From Chitinophaga oryzae (GTDB taxonomy: Bacteria > Bacteroidota > Bacteroidia > Chitinophagales > Chitinophagaceae), in the NCBI RefSeq assembly GCF_012516375.2, contig NZ_CP051204.2, positions 3,720,001 through 3,784,000 of the forward strand: a stretch of 64,000 nt of DNA. Reading direction: 5' to 3'. The translations under genes were made by a program, and so were the position numbers. This document shows positions 23,153 through 31,385 of this stretch, piece by piece (the first letter of the stretch is position 1; the number at the start of each line of letters is the position of its first letter). The notes beneath the pieces were generated by a model, which saw nothing but the letters and a program-made list of their open reading frames with translations, was not told the origin of the DNA and made no database searches.

Positions 23153-25516
23153 ATGCAAAGCTTTAGATATGTAGTTACTTTCCTGATGATCCTGACCCTG
23201 TGTGTGGCTGCAAAGGCACAGCGTTACACCGTTAGCGGGTATGTACGCGACAGTACCAACGGCGAGTCTCTCCCGGGCGCCACGGTACAGGTGCAGGGCA
23301 CCGGCACCGGCATCCAGACCAACACCTATGGATTTTATTCCCTCACCCTGTCTCCCGGCACTTACACCATCATTTATTCTTTTGTAGGTTATGAAAGCAA
23401 ATCGCTGGAATTAAACCTAACAGGTAATACTATACGTTATATGGAACTGTTGCCCCGGTCTTACCAGGCGAAGGAAGTCGTGGTAACGGCCCGGCAGCAG
23501 CATGCGCATGTGAAGAGCACAGACATGGGCCGCGTGGAGCTCTCTTCCCAGCAGGTGAAGAAGTTGCCGGCGCTGATGGGGGAGACGGACGTGCTGAAGG
23601 CGCTGCAGCTCATGCCTGGCGTACAGGCCGCGGGAGAAGGCAATGCCGGTTTTTATGTGCGGGGCGGCGGTCCCGATCAGAACCTGATCCTGCTGGACGA
23701 AGCGCCGGTATACAATACCGGCCACCTGTTCGGCTTCTTTTCCGTTTTTAATGCCGATGCCATTAAAAACACTACTCTTATTAAAGGAGGCATGCCGGCC
23801 AATTACGGCGGGCGCCTGTCTTCCGTGGTGGACGTGAATATGAAAGAAGGCAACAACAAAACGTTCCAGGGCGAGGGCGGCATAGGACTGATCGCGTCCC
23901 GGCTTTCCCTGCAGGGGCCGCTGAAAAAAGACAAAGCTTCCTTCATCGTTTCAGGGAGGCGCACTTACATCGATCTGCTCTCCAAACCTTTTGTCAACAA
24001 CTCGGAGTACAAAGGTACCGGCTATTACTTTTATGACCTGAACATGAAGGTGAACTATATCCTGTCTGACAAGGACCGGCTGTACCTCAGTGGTTATCTC
24101 GGCAGGGATGTGTTCAGTTTTTCCAGCAACAACCGGAAGTTCCTGGTGAAGATCCCCTGGGGCAACAGTACGGCTACCCTGCGCTGGAACCACGTTTTCA
24201 GCAGTAAGCTGTTCGCCAACCTGTCGCTGATTTACAATGACTACAAGTTCCAGTTCAGCGCGCTGCAGAACAGTTTTAACCTCCGCCTGTCTTCCGGTAT
24301 CAGCGACGCCAACGGGAAACTGGATTTTGATTTTTACCCCAATCCCCGCCATCATATTAAGTTTGGCGGTAATTATATTTACCATGTGTTCACGCCCAGC
24401 ACCGTCAGCGGGGGGCAGGATTCCACCGTATTTTCTCCTCCGGAAAACGCCTACAAGAAGTATGCGCATGAAGTAGGGGCCTATCTGATGGACGACTGGG
24501 AGATATCGCCGCATTTGCAGCTCAATGCGGGCGTGCGTTTCAGCGGTTTTATGCAGATAGGGCCTTATACCCGTTATATCCGCAATGATGCCGGCCAGAA
24601 AACCGACAGTGTGCGATATGGCCGCTGGCGGCCGGTGGTGAGCTATGGAGGCTTTGAGCCGCGCCTGATCCTGCGGTACTCCTGGAATAATGATAATGCC
24701 ATCAAGGCTGCTTTTACGCGTAATTACCAGTTCATTCACCTGGTGTCCAATGCAGGCACCACTTTGCCGACCGATGTGTGGGTGCCCAGCACCTACCGGG
24801 TGCAGCCGCAGCAGTCGTGGCAATATTCCGCCGGCTACTTCCGCAATTTTAAAAACAATACCTACGAAGCCTCTGTAGAAGCCTATTATAAGGAGATGTA
24901 CCACCAGATAGAATACCGCGAAGGATACACGCCCTCGTTGTCTGATCCCGAGCTGGATTTTGTTTTCGGAAAGGGGAAAGCTTACGGGGTGGAAGTGTTT
25001 GTGAACAAGAAAAAAGGTGCGCTGACAGGCTGGCTGGGATATACGCTGGCGTGGACGTGGCGGAAGTTTCCCCAGCTGAACAACGGGGAGTGGTACCCGG
25101 CAAAGTACGACCGGCGGCACGATTTCGTGGCGGTGGCTACGTATGAATTAAATAAACGGTGGACTTTTTCGGGTGTGTTTATCTATGGCACGGGCAACAC
25201 CACTACGATGCCTGAACAGTTCTATTTCATGGAAGGCGCGCTGGTACAGGGATATGGTAAGATCAATTCATATCGCATGGCGCCGTACAACCGGCTGGAT
25301 TTATCTGCTATTTATACACCCAGGCCGAAAAGAGAGAACAAGCGGTTCCAGGGAAGCTGGGCATTCTCGATTTATAACGTGTACAGCAGGAAAAATCCCT
25401 ATTTCATTTATTTTGACCAGGAGGGAAAGGCGGTGGATGGGTCACTGAAAGTCACGGCCAGGCAGGTGTCGTTGTTTCCGATTATTCCCGCGGTGACGTA
25501 TAATTTTAGGTTTTAG
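23153..25516 (+). CDS. TonB-dependent receptor with carboxypeptidase-like regulatory domain
   Basis: This 787-residue outer-membrane receptor has a signal peptide (1-23, VAAKAQ) and a CarboxypepD_reg-like domain (about 25-105, SGYVRDSTNGESLPGATVQ). The plug (about 115-235) contains FYVRGGGPDQNLILLDEAPVY, split here from the following GHLFG and NYGGRLSSVVDV, and the barrel fills the rest. It ends with TYNFRF. It follows the DUF3347 lipoprotein by 43 nt and may be co-expressed with it, which would hint at metal or metallophore uptake. The ligand is unknown. Confidence 0.92.
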   Translation: MQSFRYVVTFLMILTLCVAAKAQRYTVSGYVRDSTNGESLPGATVQVQGTGTGIQTNTYGFYSLTLSPGTYTIIYSFVGYESKSLELNLTGNTIRYMELLPRSYQAKEVVVTARQQHAHVKSTDMGRVELSSQQVKKLPALMGETDVLKALQLMPGVQAAGEGNAGFYVRGGGPDQNLILLDEAPVYNTGHLFGFFSVFNADAIKNTTLIKGGMPANYGGRLSSVVDVNMKEGNNKTFQGEGGIGLIASRLSLQGPLKKDKASFIVSGRRTYIDLLSKPFVNNSEYKGTGYYFYDLNMKVNYILSDKDRLYLSGYLGRDVFSFSSNNRKFLVKIPWGNSTATLRWNHVFSSKLFANLSLIYNDYKFQFSALQNSFNLRLSSGISDANGKLDFDFYPNPRHHIKFGGNYIYHVFTPSTVSGGQDSTVFSPPENAYKKYAHEVGAYLMDDWEISPHLQLNAGVRFSGFMQIGPYTRYIRNDAGQKTDSVRYGRWRPVVSYGGFEPRLILRYSWNNDNAIKAAFTRNYQFIHLVSNAGTTLPTDVWVPSTYRVQPQQSWQYSAGYFRNFKNNTYEASVEAYYKEMYHQIEYREGYTPSLSDPELDFVFGKGKAYGVEVFVNKKKGALTGWLGYTLAWTWRKFPQLNNGEWYPAKYDRRHDFVAVATYELNKRWTFSGVFIYGTGNTTTMPEQFYFMEGALVQGYGKINSYRMAPYNRLDLSAIYTPRPKRENKRFQGSWAFSIYNVYSRKNPYFIYFDQEGKAVDGSLKVTARQVSLFPIIPAVTYNFRF

Positions 25517-25519
25517 CGA

Positions 25520-25891
25520 TCATTTAAAGAACTTAAAGTAGGTCCAGATAATACCCAGGATAGTGCCTGTAATGGTCACGTATTGTAACAGCCCTGTATT
25601 GCTCATTTTTGAACAAATCTCTTTAAAGTCCGTTTGTATTTGAAGCTGCACTTTGTCCAATTTTGTATGACAGGTGTTAAGGTCTTCTTTGAATTCATCG
25701 AGATCTTCTTTAATTTTATCCAGCTTGGTATCTACCGCCACGAGTTTGGTGGAAAGTTGTTGTATATCCGTTTTAAGCAGGTCTTTGCTATAGGCTGCAT
25801 CCATTTCGGAGAGAAGTTCTTGTGCTTTGGCATCTTCCAGGTGGAGGTCCTTTCTGAAAATATCGTAGATTTTGATATGGTTTGCAGACAT
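25520..25891 (-). CDS. Coiled-coil protein with C-terminal membrane anchor, unknown
   Basis: This 123-residue product has an N-terminal motif IYDIFRKDLHLEDAKAQEL and a long heptad coiled coil (about 30-95) rich in Lys, Asp and Leu. One hydrophobic helix lies at the C-terminus (about 101-119). It is a paralogue of the protein at 25978, sharing the RKDLHL N-terminus and layout. The design recalls DUF1640/CCDC90-like tail-anchored proteins, but I cannot assign a function. Confidence 0.72.
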   Translation of the reverse strand: MSANHIKIYDIFRKDLHLEDAKAQELLSEMDAAYSKDLLKTDIQQLSTKLVAVDTKLDKIKEDLDEFKEDLNTCHTKLDKVQLQIQTDFKEICSKMSNTGLLQYVTITGTILGIIWTYFKFFK

Positions 25892-25977
25892 AATTCAAGT
25901 AGTTTGGTGATAGAATAAAGGGGCCTGGGTTTAATACAGAGTGATACCTGCCGTTGTATTTACATTCCCGTTCGGAG

Positions 25978-26322
25978 TCATTTTTTGAATGCAGCTACAA
26001 CAAATCCCAAAGTGATGTTCAAAATTGTCAAAATGCCAACAGCGCCAGCTATAAAGTACCCTATCCTTAGACAAACCGTTCCAATAAGTCCTTTCAGATC
26101 ATTTCGTATTTCAGTAACCTCTGCCTTTACTTCTTTGAGGCCTGTTTCAACATGTTCTAATTGGGTAGAAATTTTTCCTATTTCAGTTTTTGTAGCGAAT
26201 TTGTCCGCCTGAGCCTCGCTAATGGCGAAATCCATAGAAGAAACCAACTTTCTGGTTTGTTCTTCACTAAGGTGTAGATCTTTTCTCAAAATGTTATAGA
26301 TAACGTTATTGGTTGCAATCAT
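25978..26322 (-). CDS. Coiled-coil protein with C-terminal membrane anchor, paralogue of downstream gene
   Basis: The 114-residue product begins with IYNILRKDLHLSEEQTRKL, matching the gene at 25520. A coiled coil (about 40-80, with TEIGKISTQLEHVETGL) and a C-terminal hydrophobic segment (about 84-111) follow. The gene lies 86 nt upstream of its paralogue on the same strand. Tandem duplication followed by divergence is likely. The function is unknown. Confidence 0.72.
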   Translation of the reverse strand: MIATNNVIYNILRKDLHLSEEQTRKLVSSMDFAISEAQADKFATKTEIGKISTQLEHVETGLKEVKAEVTEIRNDLKGLIGTVCLRIGYFIAGAVGILTILNITLGFVVAAFKK

Positions 26323-26362
26323 AGTGATGTTGTGTTAAATAAGAGAAAAATATGTTCCATTG

Positions 26363-26539
26363 TTACTGCCTTGCTACGACTGCAAACAGCACTACAAGGC
26401 CAGGGATGCCTAAACAAACAACCCAGAAGAGGATACGATCCATTTGGTCTATCCGGCGTTCAAGACGATCGTTATTTTCGCGTATTGTATCGCCATATTG
26501 TATTATTTCCTGTAATCGGTCGTTTAGTATGTTGTCCAT
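26363..26539 (-). CDS. Small coiled-coil tail-anchored protein, unknown
   Basis: From the ATG at 26539 the product is 58 residues. A charged helix (NDRLQEIIQYGDTIRENN...RRIDQMDR) precedes a C-terminal hydrophobic helix (about 38-55, LFWVVCLGIPGLVVLF). It shares the design, though not clear sequence identity, of the two paralogues downstream, which lie 40 nt and further away on the same strand. The three may form an operon. A TTG two codons upstream is a less likely start. Confidence 0.62.
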   Translation of the reverse strand: MDNILNDRLQEIIQYGDTIRENNDRLERRIDQMDRILFWVVCLGIPGLVVLFAVVARQ

Positions 26540-26541
26540 TG

Positions 26542-26649
26542 TCAATAACAGTTGGATGGTTGCATTTTCAGTTCATCCCTTAAAATGGAAGAAATACGAT
26601 GTTCGTCACTGAAAGTGGGCCTGCGTCCCGGTTTTGAAATATACCCCAT
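26542..26649 (-). CDS. Possible 35-residue ORF at the head of the coiled-coil cluster
   Basis: ATG at 26649 opens 35 codons (MGYISKPGRRPTFSDEHR...) ending TGA at 26542, two bases before the ATG of the next gene. The near-contact of stop and start is typical of translational coupling. On the minus strand, TTG and TCATTTTG are separated by 20 nt just upstream and resemble a promoter. The peptide is basic and has no known motif. It could also be a decayed gene end. Confidence 0.35.
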   Translation of the reverse strand: MGYISKPGRRPTFSDEHRISSILRDELKMQPSNCY

Positions 26650-27163
26650 AATTTATTGATTAATTACTCAAAATGAATGTTTTTGAATTATAAAATCAAA
26701 ATTACTTTCCCTCGTCTGTCCTCCCAATTTTTTGCACAACAATTTTTAAAAAATCTTCTTTCGGGAGATGAAAAACGGGGAGGGAAAGGTACGTGCCGGG
26801 GTTGGTTGGGTATGTGTATGGAGCCATAGTGGCTATCTTTAAAGCATTTTGTCCGTGGGCAGGGCAGGAGCGCCCGTTGATACCACCATTCTCATGGTCC
26901 CCTTATCCGCAATAACGATTTTGTCAACTTTCTGATTCCCGGCGGATCAACAACTTTGTAAAGTGGCGTTATTTTCTTATATTTACAGGCTTTGTTGACT
27001 TTCCGGACTGATACCCACCGCCGCGTGATCCATTATTTTTAAATTCCCTGGAATTTCGCTGGCGGACTAAGCAAAAAGCTAACAAACTATTTCTTAACTT
27101 CGCAAACATTTTATAAAGGAAATATAGCGCATATGAAAAAGTATGACGCTAACAGTAAAACGT
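26650..27163. other. Long intergenic region upstream of thrS
   Basis: About 500 bases hold no convincing gene. The proximal 100 bases before thrS are AT-rich, and TAACTTCG near 27094 is a weak -7 candidate. TTGTCAACTTTC and TTGTTGACTTTCC occur about 70 nt apart (near 26923 and 26992) and could be binding sites. No known leader or T-box structure is recognised. Confidence 0.4.
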
Positions 27164-29104
27164 ATGATAAATATCACTTTTCCGGATGGCGCAGTTCGTC
27201 AGTATGAACCAGGAGTAACTGCATTGGACATTGCCAAATCCATCAGCGAAGGATTGGCACGTAAAGTATTGGCTGCAAAAGTTAATGGGCAGGTAGTGGA
27301 CGCTACACGCCCGGTTACAACGGATGCTACGCTGCAGCTCCTGACGTGGACGGATACAGATGGTAAATCCACCATGTGGCACTCTTCCGCGCACCTGATG
27401 GCCGAAGCCCTGGAAGCCCTGTATCCCGGTGTGAAACTGGGTTACGGTCCCGCTATTGAAGCCGGTTTTTATTACGATATAGACCTGGGCGACCGCACCA
27501 TCTCCGAAGAGGACCTGAAGGCGATTGAGGCGAAGATGGTAGAGCTGTCCAAAAAGAACAGCGAATACATTCGCAAAGACGTGAGCAAAGCCGACGCACT
27601 GGCTTATTTCACGGAGAAAGGCGACCCCTACAAAGTGGAAACCATCAATGAGCTGCCTGACGGAAGCATTACCTTCTATACACAGGGCGGTTTTACAGAC
27701 CTGTGCCGTGGCCCGCACATTCCGAACACCAGCTTCATCAAATCCATTAAGCTGACCAGCATCGCCGGCGCTTACTGGCGGGGTAACGAGAAAAACAAGA
27801 TGCTTACCCGCATCTATGGTATCACTTTCCCCAACCAGAAAGAGCTGGATGAATACCTGACGCTGATCGAAGAAGCGAAAAAACGCGACCACCGCAAACT
27901 GGGCAAGGAACTGGAACTGTTCATGTTCTCTGAAAAAGTAGGACTGGGCCTTCCGATGTGGCTGCCCAAAGGCGCCATGCTGCGCGAACGCCTGCAACGC
28001 TTCCTCCAGGAAGCCCAGCTGGCCAGCGGCTACCTGCCGGTAGTAACGCCGCATATCGGTAACAAAAACCTGTACGTGACTTCCGGCCACTACGAAAAAT
28101 ATGGTAAAGACAGCTTCCAGCCGATCCATACGCCGGAAGAAGGAGAGGAATTCATGCTGAAACCGATGAACTGTCCGCACCACTGTGAACTGTACAAAGG
28201 CTCTCCCAAGTCGTACAAAGACCTGCCGGTGCGTTTCGCGGAATTCGGTACCGTATACCGCTACGAGCAGCATGGTGAACTGCACGGCCTCACCCGCGTA
28301 AGAGGATTTACCCAGGATGACGCCCACCTGTTCTGCCGCCCTGACCAGGTAAAAGAAGAGTTTCAGAAAGTGATCGACCTGGTGATGTATGTGTTTAACA
28401 GCCTCAGCTTTACTGAATATACGGCCCAGATCTCTTTGCGCGACAAGGAAGACCGCAGCAAGTATATTGGTACAGAAGAGAACTGGAACCTCGCCGAACA
28501 GGCCATCATTGAGTCTGCCGCCGAGAAAGGCCTCAATACCGTGATCGAATACGGTGAAGCCGCCTTCTACGGCCCTAAACTGGACTTCATGGTGAAAGAC
28601 GCCCTCGGCCGTAAATGGCAGCTGGGCACCATCCAGGTGGACTACAACCTGCCGGAACGTTTTGAGCTGGAGTACATCGGGGCCGACAACCAACGTCACC
28701 GCCCGGTAATGATCCACCGTGCGCCGTTTGGCTCCCTGGAACGTTTCATCGCCGTACTGATCGAGCACTGCGCCGGTAAATTCCCGCTGTGGCTGGCACC
28801 TACCCAGGTGAAAATCCTGCCAATCAGTGAGAAAACCCAGGCCTATGCAGAAAAAGTGGCAGAATTGCTGAAAAAAGCGGAAATTCGCGCTGAGATCGAC
28901 GACAGAAGCGAGAAAATCGGTAAGAAAATCCGCGATACGGAACTCGCCAAAGTGCCATATATGCTGGTGCTCGGCGAAAAAGAAGCGGCCGACAATATCG
29001 TGGCAGTACGCCGGCAAGCCAAAGGCGACCTCGGAACCATGACCCTGGAACAGTTTACCACGCTGGTCAATGAAGAGGTGGCCAACCGCAGGCCAATCGA
29101 GTAA
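27164..29104 (+). CDS. thrS: Threonyl-tRNA synthetase
   Basis: This 646-residue class II synthetase charges tRNA-Thr. It has an N-terminal TGS domain (about 1-60, [21 protein letters not shown]) and a second-additional editing domain with HSSAH (about 73) and [11 protein letters not shown]. The catalytic core has the zinc ligand Cys in MNCPHH, motif 2 [14 protein letters not shown] and motif 3 around [14 protein letters not shown]. An anticodon-binding domain fills the last 110 residues. The ATG at 27164 (MINITFPDG) matches the normal family start. An ATG seven codons upstream is less likely. infC follows after 168 nt. Confidence 0.97.
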   Translation: MINITFPDGAVRQYEPGVTALDIAKSISEGLARKVLAAKVNGQVVDATRPVTTDATLQLLTWTDTDGKSTMWHSSAHLMAEALEALYPGVKLGYGPAIEAGFYYDIDLGDRTISEEDLKAIEAKMVELSKKNSEYIRKDVSKADALAYFTEKGDPYKVETINELPDGSITFYTQGGFTDLCRGPHIPNTSFIKSIKLTSIAGAYWRGNEKNKMLTRIYGITFPNQKELDEYLTLIEEAKKRDHRKLGKELELFMFSEKVGLGLPMWLPKGAMLRERLQRFLQEAQLASGYLPVVTPHIGNKNLYVTSGHYEKYGKDSFQPIHTPEEGEEFMLKPMNCPHHCELYKGSPKSYKDLPVRFAEFGTVYRYEQHGELHGLTRVRGFTQDDAHLFCRPDQVKEEFQKVIDLVMYVFNSLSFTEYTAQISLRDKEDRSKYIGTEENWNLAEQAIIESAAEKGLNTVIEYGEAAFYGPKLDFMVKDALGRKWQLGTIQVDYNLPERFELEYIGADNQRHRPVMIHRAPFGSLERFIAVLIEHCAGKFPLWLAPTQVKILPISEKTQAYAEKVAELLKKAEIRAEIDDRSEKIGKKIRDTELAKVPYMLVLGEKEAADNIVAVRRQAKGDLGTMTLEQFTTLVNEEVANRRPIE

Positions 29105-29187
29105 ACATACTTAAATGTGGAAAAGAAGTATATAAAACAATGAACATTCCGGAAAACAGGTATGTTAATTGCACGGAATTTTCCCCT

Positions 29188-29232
29188 TATTTTTGTATAA
29201 GTTGTTTTTGGTCCATGTGTGGGATATGGACC
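29188..29232 (+). promoter_or_regulatory. Possible infC promoter and leader hairpin
   Basis: TATTTTTG (29188-29195) fits TAnnTTTG. A GGTCCAT/ATGGACC stem (29210-29216 with 29226-29232) follows in the infC leader. No good -33 box is seen. Confidence 0.4.
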
Positions 29233-29272
29233 ATGGACTATGAACAATAATTAATAAATCTTAATTTTTTTA

Positions 29273-29941
29273 ATGCAACAAAAACCCAGACCAAATTTTG
29301 GTGGTAATAATCGGGGAAGAAACCCGAATTTCCGCAGGGAACAACAACAAGAACACCGGACCAACAGAATGATCCGTGTCCCTGAGGTAAGACTGGTAGG
29401 TGAAAACGTGGAAGTGGGCGTATACCGGACCGAGGAAGCCCTGCGTATGGCTGAAGAGCAAGGCCTCGACCTCGTGGAAATATCCCCTAATGCCGCACCC
29501 CCTGTATGCCGTATCATCGACTACAATAAATTCCTTTACGAAAAGAAGAAGAAGGAAAAGGAAATGAAGGCAAAGGCGCACAAAAGCGAGGTGAAAGAAA
29601 TCCGCTTTACGCCTAACACCGACGATCATGACTTTGACTTCAAAGCGAAACATGCGGAGAACTTCCTGAAAGAAGGTAACAAGGTGAAAACCTACGTACA
29701 GTTCAAGGGACGTGCTATCATGTTTAAGGAGCGCGGAGAGCTGATCCTGCTGAAGTTCGCCGAGAGGCTGGCGGAAGTGGGCGGCCTGGAAAGCATGCCT
29801 ACCATGGAAGGTAAGCGCATGATCGCCATCTTCGCACCGAAAGCTGCCAAGAAAAAAGAAAAGGAACCCAAAGAACCTAAAGAACCAAAAGAGCCGAAAG
29901 AACCCCGCGTTGCTGAAAGCAAACCGGAAGACCAGGCTTAA
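29273..29941 (+). CDS. infC: Translation initiation factor IF-3
   Basis: This 222-residue factor binds the 30S subunit and checks initiator tRNA and start codon. The N-domain contains VRLVGENVEVGVY and LDLVEISPNAAPPVCRIIDYNKF, and the C-domain follows a Lys-rich linker (KEIRFTPNTDDHDFDFK). It starts with an ordinary ATG. A basic, Asn/Gln-rich N-terminal extension and a C-terminal tail with tandem KEP units (about 200-212) make it longer than the roughly 180-residue E. coli protein. rpmI and rplT, its usual downstream neighbours, are not here but at 56.4 kb. Confidence 0.96.
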   Translation: MQQKPRPNFGGNNRGRNPNFRREQQQEHRTNRMIRVPEVRLVGENVEVGVYRTEEALRMAEEQGLDLVEISPNAAPPVCRIIDYNKFLYEKKKKEKEMKAKAHKSEVKEIRFTPNTDDHDFDFKAKHAENFLKEGNKVKTYVQFKGRAIMFKERGELILLKFAERLAEVGGLESMPTMEGKRMIAIFAPKAAKKKEKEPKEPKEPKEPKEPRVAESKPEDQA

Positions 29942-29959
29942 TTGGCTCCAGCTTATACA

Positions 29960-30003
29960 GCGGCACCAGCAGGTATCACATCACCTGCTGTGCCGCTTTT
30001 TTG
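29960..30003 (+). terminator. Terminator after infC
   Basis: GCGGCACCAGCAGGT (29960-29974) pairs with 29983-29996 with one bulged C. A run of six Ts follows. Confidence 0.85.
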
Positions 30004-30098
30004 TTCAGCAGATCATACTGCGGCTGAAAGGCAGCCGCCACCGGTAAGTTATGGCTGACAGCGATGGCAGGCATTATACGGGCGTCGTTGTTCTTGTA

Positions 30099-30614
30099 TT
30101 ACCCGATGCTTTTCATCACCTTTTGGGCCCGCGAGCGGATGCCCGGCGAAGGATCATGCTCCAGCAGGTCTTCCAGCAGGATCCGGATTTCATTTTTAAT
30201 GTCGGGATAAGCGACGGCCAGGTTGGATAATATGGTCATGGCAAAGGCCTTGATGGCAATCATCTCCCTGGGGTCTTCCAGGTATTGAAAGCAGGCGTTC
30301 ATCACAGGGCCGTGCAGGTCCGGTGGCAGCGTCATATCCTGTAGCACACGCAGCACATTTCTTTTCACCGCAGAGGGAAGTCCACCGGTTTCCATACGGG
30401 CCACCATTTCCGGCAGGTGAGGGGTCATCAGTTCCGGATGCTTCTCGGCCACCAGGCTGATGATCCAGGCGCTGCGCTGCACCACCCGGTATTCATCTTC
30501 CAGGAAAAGCTGCATCAGCCGGGCGAAACGTTTGGGGTCGCTGCCTATCCAGCCGACGACGGAAAGGATCTGTTCCTTGTAACTGGCCGCCAGTATTTCT
30601 TTTCTTAGTTCCAT
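30099..30614 (-). CDS. HEAT-repeat protein, unknown function
   Basis: The 171-residue product is all helical. It has HEAT-like units such as RVVQRSAWIISLVAEKHPEL (about 43-62), AVKRNVLRVLQDM and the AIKAFAMTILSNLA region, and ends PGIRSRAQKVMKSIG. HEAT repeats serve as protein-binding scaffolds. No catalytic residues are seen. It follows the HD-domain gene by 18 nt and is probably co-transcribed with it. Confidence 0.75.
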   Translation of the reverse strand: MELRKEILAASYKEQILSVVGWIGSDPKRFARLMQLFLEDEYRVVQRSAWIISLVAEKHPELMTPHLPEMVARMETGGLPSAVKRNVLRVLQDMTLPPDLHGPVMNACFQYLEDPREMIAIKAFAMTILSNLAVAYPDIKNEIRILLEDLLEHDPSPGIRSRAQKVMKSIG

Positions 30615-30632
30615 ACTACCGGCAATTTAAAC

Positions 30633-31220
30633 TTAATCTCCCAGTTGACCATATGCGAGCAGGTAACGGAACATACGTTCCCGCATCCTTTCCAGGTCGG
30701 CGTGACGCACCGGCGTGTGCGGATCTTTCCCCATATCGTCCCAGATCCTCAGCTGGATGTACTGTTCAAACAGCGGATCGGCGCGGAATATTTTGGCTTC
30801 CGCCGCTGTCATGGGGCCGCCCTGGTAACGCAAAGTTTCCTTACTGGCTTCCGAAAGGGTATCGTAATAGGCGCTGTCTGTCCACGTGAGGTATCTTTTG
30901 GCGGCTACGTGGCTGGCCACCAGTTGCCCCATCCTGGCCGGAAATCCGCAGGAGGTGAGGTAACGGTAGCCGATGGTGTCGTGGGCCTGGGCGCCGTAGA
31001 TGTCCATCTGTCCGCGGCCTTCAAAGAAATGGCCGATGTCGTGCAGGAAGGCCGCCAGTATCATTTCATCGTCGAAACCCGTTTGTTCGGCGATGAGGGC
31101 GGACTGCATCATGTGCATCAGCATGGTCACCTGTTCACCATAGGCATGATGGCCATATTGCTCATACAAACCGAAAAGTTCGTCTACTACAGCGTTGGCC
31201 CGGATTTCTCTACTGTTCAT
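30633..31220 (-). CDS. PhnZ-like HD-domain diiron oxygenase candidate
   Basis: This 195-residue HD-domain protein would usually be called a phosphohydrolase. It closely matches PhnZ, the mixed-valent diiron oxygenase that cleaves 2-amino-1-hydroxyethylphosphonate. The diiron ligands are all present: His36, His60-Asp61 (FLHDIGH), His80, His104 and Asp161. The substrate-pocket Lys108 (HVAAKRYL), Glu29 and the block LRYQGGPMT are present too. The PhnZ lid Tyr is shifted by one residue (Tyr27 two before Glu29 rather than three). No PhnY or phosphonate transporter is nearby, so the substrate may differ. The assignment rests on remembered family sequence. Confidence 0.7.
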   Translation of the reverse strand: MNSREIRANAVVDELFGLYEQYGHHAYGEQVTMLMHMMQSALIAEQTGFDDEMILAAFLHDIGHFFEGRGQMDIYGAQAHDTIGYRYLTSCGFPARMGQLVASHVAAKRYLTWTDSAYYDTLSEASKETLRYQGGPMTAAEAKIFRADPLFEQYIQLRIWDDMGKDPHTPVRHADLERMRERMFRYLLAYGQLGD

Positions 31221-31348
31221 TTTCGTTTATAGGTTTACGTTAGATAGCGTTTATTCAGCCTCTTAATATCGCACAATTTTACCGTGCGGGTGTTACGGGA
31301 ATATTAATTTTCACGGCCGCTGCAGTGGGAGCAATACGGTAATAACCG

Positions 31349-31356
31349 TACCTTTG
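31349..31356 (+). promoter_or_regulatory. Predicted -7 box of the CDF transporter gene
   Basis: TACCTTTG fits TAnnTTTG and lies 29 nt before the proposed TTG start codon. This supports that start, since no in-frame ATG lies between. Confidence 0.55.
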
Positions 31357-31385
31357 TACTTTCGCACCCATACAATCTGATCTAC

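Noticed and set aside
27149..29017. Open frame of 622 codons opposite thrS
   Set aside because: It is antisense to an unmistakable threonyl-tRNA synthetase and shows no family features.
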